Notes under the pieces: model-generated
The model's input: only the letters and a program-made list of their open reading frames with translations
Databases searched by the model: none
What the model was told of the DNA's origin: nothing
Shown here: piece by piece, positions 46,831-58,504 of the stretch
Numbering within the stretch: the first letter of the stretch is position 1
How the letters are laid out: each line of letters opens with the position of its first letter
From: Aspidiotus rigidus
Taxonomy: Eukaryota; Arthropoda; Insecta; Hemiptera; Diaspididae
Length of the DNA: 64,000 nucleotides
NCBI GenBank assembly: GCA_035079385.1
Contig: JAVHKY010000075.1
Coordinates: 124,001-188,000, forward strand
Reading direction: 5' to 3'
Position numbers and translations under genes: made by a program

Positions 46831-47955
46831 TTAGAGGCCATTGCAATCTTTGCAATGACAGTGGGGAACCCTCCAGCCTAGGGGCCCCGTGGAAAACAGC
46901 TTGTCTTATTAGCGGGGAACCCGCAATCCATTTTGTTAGGAGATTACATCCTCAGAAAACGTCCGCGTCCGCAGGTTAGGTTAGGTCACGGGACTTAGAA
47001 GAATTTCGAGTCTCGAGCTATATATGATAGGAGGGGGACTTGGAAGAATTTCGAGTCTCGAGCTATATATGAAAGGAGGGGGACTTGTACGAATTTCAAG
47101 TCCCGAGCTATATATAATAGGGGGGGGGGACTTGGAAGAAGTTTGACTTTCGAGCTACCGTCCGCCGTCCGCCGTCCAACCAAAAACTTGGAAAAATTTT
47201 GAGACTCGAGCTATATATGATAGGAGGGGGACTTGAAAGAATTTCGAGTCTTGAGATATATATGATAGGAGGGGGACTTGGAAGAATCGTGACTTTCGAG
47301 CTATATATGATAGGAGGGGAACTCAGAAGAATTTCAAGTCTCGAGCTATATATGATAGGAGGGGGACTTGGAAGAATTTCGAGTCTCGAGCTATATATGA
47401 AAGGAGGGGGACTTGTACGAATTTCAAGTCCCGAGCTATATATAATAGGGGGGGGGGACTTGGAAGAAGTTTGACTTTCGAGCTACCGTCCGCCGTCCGC
47501 CGTCCAACCAAAAACTTGGAAAAATTTTGAGACTCGAGCTATATATGATAGGAGGGGGACTTGAAAGAATTTCGAGTCTTGAGATATATATGATAGGAGG
47601 GGGACTTGGAAGAATCGTGACTTTCGAGCTATATATGATAGGAGGGGAACTCAGAAGAATTTCAAGTCTCGAGCTATATATGATAGGAGGGGGACTTAGA
47701 AGAATTTCGAGCCTCGAACTATATATGATAGGAGGGGGACTTGGAAGAATTGTGACTTCCGAGCTATATATGATAGAAGGGGGACTTAGAAGAATTTCGA
47801 CTTTCGAGCTATATATGAAAGGAGGGAATGTAGAATGATAATTTCGATTTGAATTATATGACAAGATTATCAACTCAGTTCCACACCACCTGAGAGGTCG
47901 AGTTAAGGAATTGCGGGTTCCCCGCTGCCATTGCAACGACTGCAATGGCTTCTAA
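46831..47955. mobile_element. TIR-bounded element filled with 45-bp tandem repeats
   Basis: The left end, TTAGAGGCCATTGCAATCTT through GACAGTGGGGAACC (46831-46870), is the imperfect complement of the right end (47917-47955). A second pair, AGCGGGGAACCCGCAATCC (46911) and GAATTGCGGGTTCCCCGCT (~47909), extends the relationship. Everything between is mostly the 45-bp array. This is the architecture of a non-autonomous foldback-like DNA element. T/A-rich flanks prevent a confident target duplication. No coding capacity. Confidence 0.65.
46990..47830. repeat. 45-bp satellite with 328-bp higher-order duplication
   Basis: The unit contains GAGCTATATATGATAGGAGG and GGACTTGGAAGAATTTCGA. TGATA landmarks at 47546, 47591, 47636, 47681, 47726 and 47771 give exactly 45 bp. 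A larger block including a non-repeat insert (GTCCGCCGTCCGCCGTCC) is duplicated with a 328-bp offset (e.g. 46995 and 47323; 47199 and 47527). Because 45 is divisible by three, both strands show long open frames of 15-residue repeats (e.g. LELYMIGGGLGRISS) that are not genes. Confidence 0.92.
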
Positions 47956-48554
47956 TTTTTTTTGTTTTCTTCATCTTTGAGTGAGTAGACGTATTAGATA
48001 TCCGAACGAGATGTACAAGACCGATTGAAATTGTTTTGTAAAGTTTTGGTGGAAGTAGAGCGCGAGGTTTAAATAAAAAAAGTTGCTGTAAAGAAGGCTT
48101 TAGCTATGTGAGAGTGAATCTGTATTATCTGTAAAATACCTCAGTACATACGATGAAATATTATTCATCATGTTGCACGACACGGAACAGTAAAATGTAT
48201 CCTGAAGACTCTCTCTGAACTTTATCTACCCGAGAAAAATTCCTATAATCTAACTTATAGAAATTTTTATAATATCTAGCCTAAACAAATTCTCCAAACT
48301 TGGGTTAATGATATCATTCCCAAGTCCCGTTTTCAAATCCCTCCTCATAAATAAGTATACAGCTTGATCGTCGAAGATATTTCAAGTCCCGACATCATCA
48401 GCTCGGTGAAATGTCCTGAGCATGTCCCCGAACAAAAGAAATAGAGGGTTCTCCGTTGAAAACATTCAGTTCGCACAGAGGGAATCTGTTTTATCAAAGG
48501 ATTTTCTGGAATAAATGTCTGCCGTCCAGCCGTACAGCAACCTCAGGGTCGTTC

Positions 48555-48900
48555 AGAGGTCAATGTCCTATCATATATAGTACGGAGACCGAAATTTCTC
48601 CAAGTTCCCCCTCCCCCCCATCGTACATGGCTCGGTGGTCGAAATTTTTTCAAATGTTCTTCCTATCATATACAGGTTGGAGGTCGAAATTTTTCTAAGT
48701 CCTTCTCCTACGTTATGTAGCTCCAAAGTCCAAGCCTGTGACGTCACAATTCAATGTCGTCATAGGTCAGGCTTGTGACGTGTCACAGTCCAATGACGTC
48801 AAACATTTTTTAGATCCCACAAGCCTCGTGAAACAGGTTCCCTGCCAACCCTCGTTCAACTCCATTAAAGAACCAGTGAGTTTTTTCTTCCAACTCTTTT
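48555..48900. repeat. Dispersed repeat family C member
   Basis: It has CCTATCATATATAGTACGG, CATCGTACATGGCTCGG and CCTATCATATACAGGTTGG units (45-bp type), two GTGACGTCACA-like stretches, then the core AACAGGTTCCCTGCCAACCC and TCCATTAAAGAACCAGTGAG. Confidence 0.6.
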
Positions 48901-49010
48901 ATTGATAATTGTGACAAGTCCTAGAAAAATTTCAGCATTTAGTTCCCTATTGATTTGACGCGGACCATTCGACGCGGCTCAATTTGACGAAATCTTGAGC
49001 GGCCGCTCCT

Positions 49011-49187
49011 AGAATAGTCGGCGGCGGATTTAAGGGTGGTTTTTGGGGGTTTAAACCCCCCCCCTTCGTAAAAAAAAAGAAAGAAAGGGGAAAAGGGAAA
49101 AAATGGACGAGATAAATATCCTAAAAGCCTTCCTTTCCATAAACCCCCCCCCCTAAAAAAATTCCTAGATCCGCCACTGAGAATAGT
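49011..49187. mobile_element. hAT-type MITE with 8-bp TSD
   Basis: The element at 49019-49179 (161 bp) is flanked by AGAATAGT on both sides (49011-49018 and 49180-49187). The right end CTAGATCCGCCACTG matches the left end CGGCGGCGGATTTAAG as an inverted repeat with a few changes. Two C/G runs face each other inside. The termini and 8-bp duplication fit hAT. Confidence 0.82.
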
Positions 49188-52100
49188 CATTGGCATTAAG
49201 AGGGCTTCGAACTTTCTCATCTAGATTCCTCATTGCTCTCTCGGTCGGATTATTTGAAGGATTGTATTATATTTTTCCGAGAATTTGTTCCACAAGTTAC
49301 AGCTAAACTGTCAGGCGCCAACAGTTGGATCCGATTTCTTAAGGTTGTCACCTAGACCATCATAAGTCTACCACACCCTCCAGCATTTTTCAACAATGAC
49401 TTATCATCTTCATACAGAAAAGGTCCAATTCTCGCAAACAGAGAGCACAACATGGCTCTTCTCACAGCAGCTCGGATCTAATCGCATCACCGTTCAAAAC
49501 CTTTATAGACCTACACTGAATTAATATTCTGATATACGTCAACTTTCTGCGTCTATTAGTAAAGAATTGATGAAACCTGATGCTAAGTTGAAGTTAGTCA
49601 TCCTTACGACACTTTCCTTTTCGTCCAAATATAATAAGAATTGAAGCTCACTGAATTTGCAGAAACAAACTGGCACAAAAATAAATGCGGCGCCAAGATG
49701 AGCGGGCACGTCTGCATTCGCCCTGACTTTCCCTATTTCACGATTATCTATAAATCGGTCACGAAGTTCTAGGGCAGAGAATAAGCTATACTTCTGAAAC
49801 CATTATTCGTGAGTTCGAGTACCAAAATTGAAGACAAAGAAAGCTATTTTTATACCGTTCCCACTTCCCCTTCTTGAGATTATTACAGCCTCAACCCATA
49901 TCCTTCTCCCTCCCTACATTTCAAGAGCAATTTCCCGAAAAAAATCGATGTTTGACCATCCCTTTTCCAAGTTTCAATATTGATTTCTGCTGTTTTCTGA
50001 GATTTTCAAATTTTCACGTACGAGGAAATTCCAGTGAAAATTTTCTCAACGAATGCGAATATTTTACGAGCTAACGCGTGGGTAATAAATTTTCACATCG
50101 AGCACAATTACTAGCCTTGGGGAAAATCGCACTTTACCATCGTACGTCGATCAAAATTAATATCACCCATAAAACCGATTTCAACATTCCATGATGAACG
50201 TAAAATATAACCAAATTAATGAGCATTGAGTACAGCGAACTGCACATTTTCATACAGAAGGGCACGACAGTAGACAGGTGGAGAATTTTTACCAGAGCAA
50301 ATATCAAGATCTAAATTCATATCTCAGCCTCCGTTTCAACGTCTCTTCTGGTCTAGATCAAAGTTACCACACAACGCCGTTAATCGAGGTAACGTTTGCA
50401 CAACCATACTTGCATCCATCCAAAGGTTTTCAAATCATTAGAAGAATCATCATCATTATTGATATTAAGCACTAGACACAAATTTTCGATACGCCAAATT
50501 CTTCTTCAAAAATAGAAAACGCCGATCAATCTATTCTTAGAAAATGCGTTTTTTTAATTCCTCGCGATAGTAATGAAACTTGAATATTATTAGAGAATAT
50601 TTGTCGGAGAGAAATAATGTCTATACGTTACTCAGAATAATAATGAACTCGCAAATCGCGTGTAAATCGCAGCGGTTTAGTGAACCCAAATAGTAGGTAT
50701 ATACGTCTGGAACTCGCAATTTATAAACCAAGCGGAAAAAGCTTACCTGCAACATGAAACATGAAACAATGAATTAGTAATAAATTTGCTGACTTTCTGA
50801 TGAAAAATTAAGACGCAATCACGTGCCGTACAAGCGATACTAACGTCGTCGTCGAAATAATATTTTCAAGTGAAATTGCATTACAAATGAGACGATTTTA
50901 TGGGTACAAAATCAGCATACATCCTAAATACTCAGATATTTCACAAGCGCGACAGTAGAAAGGTCAAAGTCGAAATAGTAATTTCATTTAATATTGATCG
51001 AATATCAGTTAAATGCCATTTAGGATAGTCTTTGTAAAAAGAGGAAATAACCGCTGTACCATCGATTCGCAAAATATTTTCGTCAACTGAAGGTGATCAC
51101 CACAGGTCACGCAATTCTGACTACAAGAAATACTGACTGATGAATTGTCTCGTATGTATGAAACGTTCGCAACAATCGACGTTTTTCACATACTAACTAT
51201 ATTTGGAGAACATTGGTAAACAGTGCGACAGACGAGAAGTCTTCATTGTCTAACAGAGGTGACATGTGCTGTGCATTTACTGCTTGCAGGAAATGACGAT
51301 CTTCGACAATTTACATTGACACACTCGCAAGAGTCGCAGGGTGTCAATGGCAGGACCGATCGATTATTGTTGACAAATTAGGCAGCCTTACAAGACCCGA
51401 TCATAATATGCCGTTAAATGAAGATCTTCTCCACCAACAGCTGCCTCAGACACATTCGCACAGTTTCGGACATCGTTAATTAATTCACACGAAGCAGCTA
51501 AAAGCGAATTTTTCCACCGAGAAAAAAAGCTGCGATGAACCAGCGAACGTCATCCGACAACAACTGTACTTATCTCGACTAAATCAATTCTAATGTCCGA
51601 ATATGAAGCCGCGGATATATGTATACGAGTCAAACGTGCCAGAAATAGTAATACCAGTACGTATAAATTTTCAAAATTACACCCATTCTTTTGACGATGT
51701 GCTTTTTCCGACGTTGAAAGAATACCGTTAACTTTGTAATTAATACTTGATCTCAATTCGGAATATACGAAGACAAGAGTCATGAGTGCACCGCATTTCA
51801 ATCATTACTGATGGATTCTTTGGCCTAGACTACTGATTTTCGTATTCTGTCCGTCGATTACCCAAAGGTCGAGGATGTCTTGTAAGACGATGTTCGAACT
51901 AATGCACCACATCATCTTACAACACTTCGTTTCTTCGTTCCTTCATTTTTTTTTTTTTTTTTCAACGTAACATACGTAATTATGTAAAATGTATAGAAAA
52001 ATCATTTGCACAAGGAATGCAAGACGATTTTTCACGTAATCTCTCGAGCGAACAGTTTCGGGTCGAGATTTTTGAAGTTTTTACTTCCACAAACCATTCT

Positions 52101-52782
52101 ACAAAATTCTTTACCAAGAAATCGTTCTTCATGAGGTAACGTCAGGCCTCAGCTAAATCTGAAAACACTCCATATTTGATGACAGCTAAAGGAAAATCTC
52201 CATCCTTATGAAACTGAAGTGTCTGTAATTTCTTTCTAAGTCGAGCGAAAAATCGTTTCAAATCTCTATTAAAAAAAAAAAAAAAAAGTGTTTTAAGGAC
52301 AGGTTATTCAAGGAAAACTTTCGCCGTCCTTCTGGCAAATGTAATTCCAATTAAGGGAATGAGGTTCTAAGCTACTTCAAAAATTTTGACTATCACGCTA
52401 TTTCTATAACAGGAGGGCCAAGGAAAATCTGTAAATGAGAAAATGAACCTGTTTTATGGAAACTTCTTTGGTCCGTTGTTTATCCGGCACATTGTGATTT
52501 CGAGGCTCCACTTCAAGAACTATGAAGAAATACAAAGATATATATTTATCATATGGAGGACTGAGAGAAAATTCAATCATTGAGCTATACATGGAAGGTG
52601 GATGAATTCATTGTCATTCTGAGGGCCGAGGTTCTGTATCTATTCTGGGAATTCGAAAAAATATTGTGGTATCCATAGAAAAGAGATGAGGAAGAAGTTG
52701 ACCAGTGGACAAGAAAGAGAATTTTCAAGACCATTAGATTTGTAGAAAGAGGGGCTTGGATAGAAAGTGAGGATCGAGAGAA
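49188..52782. other. Unassigned AT-rich sequence
   Basis: This is the longest stretch without recognisable elements. No gene is supported. A 42-codon open block on the minus strand after ATGTTGCAG (~50634-50759) is unremarkable by length. Confidence 0.45.
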
Positions 52783-53333
52783 TCCAGAGTAGGTTAGTAG
52801 GTGTAAATGTGAGGTATGGGGACGTGATGAGTTTGACAGGTGAAGGTCATTGACCTTTTCATTTGACATCAGTCTGAGCATGCACATGTAGTTACTAGGA
52901 TATGACAAGTTGACATGTGTTTGTTGTTGGCGGTTGGCTCATTGGTGTGTGTGTTTAAGTGTATATATTGCTGCTACCTTTTTTTGATGGCTAAGTTGAT
53001 TAATTAAGAATCAATTAATTAATTAATTAATTAATTAACCATAGCCAAGCAGCCAAATGTGTAGGGTGCCAACTTTGAACTTTCCAAGTCAAATGTACAA
53101 GGTTTAAAACCTAGGCTAGCCAATACATTTTATTTATTTATTTATTTTAGGCAACAAAAAAGGAAGCAATAACACGCACACACCAATAAGCCAACCATCC
53201 ATGTCTTGTCACATACTGATAACTATATATGCATGTGCAGACTGACAAGATGTCAAACAGAAAGGTCAATGATCTTCACCTGTCAAACTCATCATGTCCC
53301 CATACCTCACATTTACACCTACTTAGGTTCTGG
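52783..53333. mobile_element. Foldback MITE, ~170-bp arms
   Basis: The left arm opens CCAGAGTAGGTTAGTAGGTG and runs through AATGTGAGGTATGGGGACGT and TTGGCTCATTGGTGTGTGTG. The right arm is its complement, ending CCTACTTAGGTTCTGG. The interior holds a (TTAA)n run at 53010-53038 and an ATTT microsatellite at 53129-53151. The arms are ~85% alike by eye. No clear target duplication; no coding. Confidence 0.8.
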
Positions 53334-53432
53334 GCCCTGATTTGAACACATCCGTGTAGCACAAAAGGTAAATAAGAAATTCTGAACAAATGATTTTTTT
53401 TGTTTCACAAGCTATCTAACTACTCAAAGGGT

Positions 53433-53790
53433 CATAAAGTCCATCACCCTGACGTCACGTCAACTGATAACAGAGGAAAATGCAGTACTGCAGCTTTTAG
53501 CGAACATGGATTCCCATAAGAATAGCATGGGTAACCTTCGATCATACATCAGTATTCCAAAATGAAGAATAATTAAGCAATAAAAAGTTTATGTATTTGT
53601 AATCCAGAAGCTATCCACTACTTGAGAATCAACTTTTTATTCCTTATTTATTCTTCATTTTTGAATACTGATATATGATCAAATGTTACCAATGCTATTC
53701 TTATGGGAATCGACAATTCACTGGAAGAAATTAGTGTGATATCGGTGTCAAATATCGCATTGCGACGTCACCCGTGATGAACTTTATTAG
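53433..53790. mobile_element. Foldback MITE with TAAAGTYCATCAC ends
   Basis: The left end ATAAAGTCCATCACCCTGAC pairs with the right end GTCACCCGTGATGAACTTTAT. Inner arms GATTCCCATAAGAATAGCAT, CATCAGTATTCCAAAATGAA and their complements on the right continue the palindrome. The right end abuts the decayed LINE-B 3' end. Confidence 0.78.
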
Positions 53791-53795
53791 CTTGG

Positions 53796-55445
53796 CAAGA
53801 AATATTGAGATTAAATAAATAGATTTGTAATAATAGGTAAATTAGAGGAAGTTTGAAGTGTTAGAAATGGTTTCCAAGTTGTTGAAAAGAGCAGAAGGAG
53901 CTTTAGAGGAAACAGAAAATGAATGTGTGATGTTTACAAGAGAAGGGCAGGTGAAAAAATTAGATACGGATAAATTTTCAGTTTGACTGTATATTGGCAT
54001 GAAAGAGGAGCAGAGAGTCCAAGGAGTAAGAAGGAGTGAATTAGGCGAGTGTACCCAATTGGTAGTCGAGTTACAACTTAACGGCGTGAGTAACAGATTG
54101 AATAAAACCAGGGTATCGCGGATTTCTTAATTGATGATTAAAAGGATCAAAGGCTGTGCCGAGATGAGATGATTTGGAAACGGTAGAAAGATTTTAAATC
54201 GTGGGGCACAGGGGGGGAGAGCAAAGCTTGCTTGGCAACCAGATCCACTGCGTCGAATGACCAAGGATCCTGAGGAAAGCAACTGAAGACAGAGAAGATG
54301 TCAAAGTAGGCAGGAGGATGAGAATGCATTGAAGGACATGATTGGATGAGGGGGCGGGGTTTGCTAGGAGAAAGGAGAAAAAGGAGAAGTATTTCACAGG
54401 GTTGAGGGAGAAGAGTGAGGTGAGTAAGTCAGGAATAAATGGCAGATAGTTCAGCACAATATATGAAGGTCAAGTTTTTCCTACAAAAGAGTCACACTTC
54501 ACCATTGATGGAGAAAGTGCAGTCAATTTTGGAGCCCGATTTGGATCCATCTGTAAAACCCAGGTTGTGGTAAGAGAAGTCATCAGCAATCATGTCTCTA
54601 ATGTGTCTTATGTAGATTATGTTGGGCGATAGCCAGGTCGAGGCGAAAGAAGGGGTGGATGAGAAGATGAGAAGAGTCTGGAATTTGAGATGGTGGTCTA
54701 GGATGAGATTGTCATGATAGGAGTAGAGAATTTCGGGGAGGAGAAAGGGCAGGTAGGTAGGGAGATGGGGCAACTGGGCAGTAGATGCGAGAGAGTTATC
54801 GGTAATCAAAAATAAGTGGAATTGTAGAAGGGGAATGTCAGCTTGGTATATAGGCTAAGCGGCTAAACCTAGGGTTGTAGGTTGTATTGTATCTGGGAAT
54901 TTTACGAAGGATTTGTTAACCTGTCTAGACCAGTGATTCTGAACGAGACGTTGAGAGCGAACAACTGGGTAGCGTTGCGTATCAGCCCATAATAAAACAG
55001 CACGAAGAATCGAGAAAGGACGAGAAGATTGGGTTACACAGTTTGATCGCTGCGCCGTCTAGGAATTTGAGGAGATAACTAAATTGGTGTCCACGGGTAA
55101 GAAGCCCGGGAGATAGTTGGATTAACGATCAGTATTGGTTCAATATTGGAATAGAATCTGTGTGAATAGTGCTCTCCATTTACTGTGATTGCATACAGCG
55201 GTCTAATGTACTAGAAGTGCAATGAATTTGTGGTACAAATAATAAGGATCAATCGTTTGCATTCACAGTCCTTTTTGGAAAAGTTTGCCAAAAACAGAAG
55301 CCAGAACATAAGGTCGGTAAGATGCGGGGAGGGAAGGATCTTGAGTGGATTTCAATATTAGAAAGATGATCGCCAATTTTCATACGAAAAGGTAAAGGTA
55401 GCGTTGAAGAATTGCAACTATGAGGATAGAGGTGGAAGTTTTCAA
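53796..55445 (-). pseudogene. Decayed non-LTR retrotransposon with RNase H (family B)
   Basis: On the minus strand three diagnostic segments appear in order, in shifting frames. At ~55440-55290 KLAIIFLILKSTQDPSLPAS then YRPYVLASVFGKLFQKG corresponds to the start of the RT domain. At ~54551 FTDGSKSGSKIDCTFSI, then TFIYCAELSAIY (~54455) and VDLVAKQALLSPP (~54225), correspond to RNase H, with Asp and Glu motifs still visible. Near 54100-53830, CPSLVNITHSFSVSSKAPSA and NNLETISNTSNFL correspond to the usual C-terminus. Most of the RT core is deleted. RNase H places it near I/LOA-type Jockey-superfamily elements, not family A. Confidence 0.72.
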
Positions 55446-57481
55446 TTTATTTACTACCTATTATAAATAGGCATTCGCCATTAGAACAGTACGAATTCGA
55501 AAAATCAGGTATATTTAGTCTTCCTCATTACAAACCTGAAGAATCTTCGTCCATCTTATTCTCTCGGATTAATTTTTTTATCACTGTAGACAATTCTAAA
55601 TTTGACTTCACTTTTATAATACATTTCTTCGTTGAAAAAACTAGGCCATTCAGATTCTTCTTACACATAAGCCATAATTTGTGACTCTCATTTAAATACT
55701 ACGCATAAATGTCTCTCCCACATGGGTACACACATACTCGCACTTAATATTCTTACAGTATGTATAAATAATACCGCGATACCTTCAAATGATACGAGTA
55801 TTATGACATTAGAAACATACGTTGAGTTTAAAAAAATAATAATAACGCGTATTCTAAAGTTTACGTCTATAATCCGATGAAATCCTCGCCCGTATACGGA
55901 CCTCATAAAGACTAAATTATGGAAGATATCTCCTCAATTTGGATAGGTTACGTACAGAGATCTTCGATCAAATACATTCGTCCACTCTCTTGTATTATTT
56001 ATCGCTTTCTCATGCTTGAAACGATGTAGTTGATATAATAATTCGGATACTTTTTCTTCTTCATTCTTCCTATGGTCAGTTTACTTGAACTTTGTAACAT
56101 TAATAGCTTGGTCAAAATGTATCGAATCCAGAAAAGCTTCGAAAATAAAAAACGAACGCGAGTAAAAGTAAAATAGAAAACAGAGACAGCGTAGAAATGT
56201 GAACAGAAACAACCCAATCAAAGACATAAAAATGGTTACGAATGGAAAACGAAGTGGTGAAAAAATAAAGATAATTAAAATATAAAACAGGAATAAAACA
56301 GAAAACAGAAAAATACGCGGCAAAAATGGTGCTGGGACCAGGTTAGAAATGTATTGAACACCCATTTTAAATCGTTAATCAGAAGCAATTAATAGCGAAC
56401 GTTGTCGAATTTGATTTTCTGCATTGCATACTTTCGTACTTGCTAACAAGTATATAATTAGGTAGTCCACATCTATAAAAAAGACACCTCGCTGGATTTC
56501 TCATCACTGATGAGTACTGTAGAATGGACTTTTTCTTCAAGTTTCTAATTCATGACACATCGAAACTGACTGAAGATAATGAAAGTTCGATGAAAATTAA
56601 ATTTTCGAAATGTTATAAAATCGAGGAAATATAAACTTTTTGATACCGAGTAACTAGCAAACAAGCAGCAAATACAACGAGTGAACAAGTTCATTAATAT
56701 GATTCAAAGATACAGTGATACGAATGAAATTTTTCGTATCATTTTTTCTTTTTCAAAAACGAAGGTTTACCTTCGTTATCGAAGGGGACCGGCTAGATAA
56801 TGACTTTTCCCACTGACATTGCCCGATCCACAGCCATAATAAAGCACAAAATCTTACTGTTTGTGAGAAAATTTCCTTTTATAATTCGTTAAACAGAAAA
56901 GAAGGAGAATCTGTCTGAAAATTGCTAGACATGAAGATTTTTCTAAGCGCTTCGTCTCGCTTTACCAAGAGTGTCCTTCAGCTCTCAAAATGAACAAAAA
57001 GTCTTTCAAGGCTCTAAATATTCCCAGTTTTTTTGTCATCTTTGCGCAGTCGTGTCTCACAAGCTCAGAGTCCGTCCTCACACCAGTTCGCAACGTGTCA
57101 TTCAAAATATTTTACGTCTACACGTTCTCTGCCAGCTATTCAAGCATAGCAACCATTAAACTTCCGACTTCTTGTTATGAGATGAAAAGAAAAGTGCTTC
57201 TAAAATATTGAACGTCGATTACTTGTCACCAAATCACTATTCTCTCAATCGATCTCGCTTATAAATCGTTTGGCTGCATGAGAAGTAGTTGTGTCATTGT
57301 GTCAGAATGACAACGTGCTCCGTAGAAATTTATAGGCCCTAAATCAATTGTACGATGATTTGAAGAGCAGAAAAAGAAATTATGGAATAGAAAGTTACGC
57401 ACGAGTATAAAGCTCGAGCAATTTATTCTAGTCAAATTTTCACCGGAGTGTTAAACTATTACTGTAAGCTATAAAACTCAC
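55446..57481. other. Unassigned AT-rich sequence
   Basis: No supported gene or repeat. Open frames on the minus strand near 55999-56365 are hydrophobic low-complexity translations of A-rich DNA. Confidence 0.45.
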
Positions 57482-57611
57482 ACCTCTCATTCGCTCCTCG
57501 TCGCATTCCTCCTTGTCTTTGGGTACAGTATTATTTCTTTTGCATGATGGTGTACACACGAATTCTATTAAAGGAATGACGCTCGTAACAATGACAACGC
57601 CCAATATGTAT
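57482..57611 (-). CDS. Candidate exon: hydrophobic segment then Cys-rich tail
   Basis: On the minus strand AATAAAG precedes a 130-nt block ending at a GTGAGT donor (57476-57481). After one base, 43 codons are open: YILGVVIVTSVIPLIEFVCT then PSCKRNNTVPKDKEECDEER and MRG. A hydrophobic stretch of ~15 residues followed by a polar three-Cys segment looks like a membrane or signal segment entering an extracellular domain. A stop precedes it in frame, and reading through the donor would stop at once (V-stop), so it could also be a terminal exon. No family is recognised; both splice sites are only fair. Confidence 0.3.
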
Positions 57612-57897
57612 CTTTATTGAGAATAACGATTGTTGTGACAACTTGTGGCCAAAAATGGATAAACCTGTGTACGTTACTTCATCCTTCACTTCAGTACGGG
57701 CCTAAGAAAAAATTAAAAATAATCTGTCGATCTTTTTTTCTCTCTAGAACTATGAAAGTATGAAAATATTGTTGGTTTATCATTTACGATTATCGAGCTA
57801 CATACGTGTACATGTCAAAAAGGAGGAACTTGAAAAATTTTGATCATTCAGCTGTATTATTAGATTGAATCGATTCGTTCCTGCAAGTTACGGCCCG

Positions 57898-58021
57898 ACA
57901 TATTGAGAACGACAAATACCACAATGAGTAAAAGACCGAAAATCGACAAATACTACAAAGAGTAAATGTACGTAGGGAAATTGCAAAAAGCCGCCTGTGG
58001 TATTTGTCGTTCTCAATGTAT
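57898..58021. repeat. Short near-perfect hairpin / mini-MITE
   Basis: ATTGAGAACGACAAATACCA at the left is the complement of the right end (TGGTATTTGTCGTTCTCAAT), with a ~80-bp loop that repeats CGACAAATACTACAA once more. Flanks CAT and GTATTA give no clean duplication. Confidence 0.7.
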
Positions 58022-58111
58022 TATTAGACTTGGGAACAAGTCGAATTTTGAGCTATAGATATAAAAAGAGAAAAATCCTAATAGTTTTGGCCATCGAGTA
58101 ACAAATTCATC

Positions 58112-58195
58112 TTACTCGTATACAATACGTTGCCTGCACTCTTCGTGCAACTTCGTTGAAAAAGCCGTGGGTCTTCTTTCCTCTCTTGTCTCTTC
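58112..58195. repeat. Family C core motif, isolated
   Basis: CGTTGCCTGCACTCTTCGTG followed by CAACTTCGTTGAAAAAGCCG matches the core seen at 33273 and 48831. Partial ATATAAAAAGAG...ATTTTGAGCTATAG units lie just before (58040-58090). Confidence 0.5.
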
Positions 58196-58504
58196 TAGGT
58201 TACAACTCGCCGTAACGTTGTCATCACTCTCTGGTCTCACAAAAGTATACACGTTAAGAGTTAATTGAAATCTGATGTTTGCTTGTAAACTTCCCACATT
58301 AGCATTATACAAAAAAACTGTTCACAGGGACCCTATTGTAGGCCAAAATTTTTGATGCAAACATTCGGCGACCATCACCACGTCCAATCAGATGATAGGA
58401 AAATTGGAAGTTGTTGATTGGTCAACTGAAACCTTGGTGAACGTTTTCTCGTCTCTAATTGATTGGTCACTCCAATTTTGTACAATTTGTATCACCATTC
58501 AATA

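Noticed and set aside
47199..47945. Long open frames on both strands with exact 15-residue repeats
   Set aside because: The 45-bp DNA repeat is a multiple of three and happens to lack stops. Both strands are open, which marks a satellite rather than a gene.
56081..56365. 94-codon hydrophobic minus-strand open frame
   Set aside because: It arises from AAAACAG-rich plus-strand DNA; low complexity with no supporting signals.
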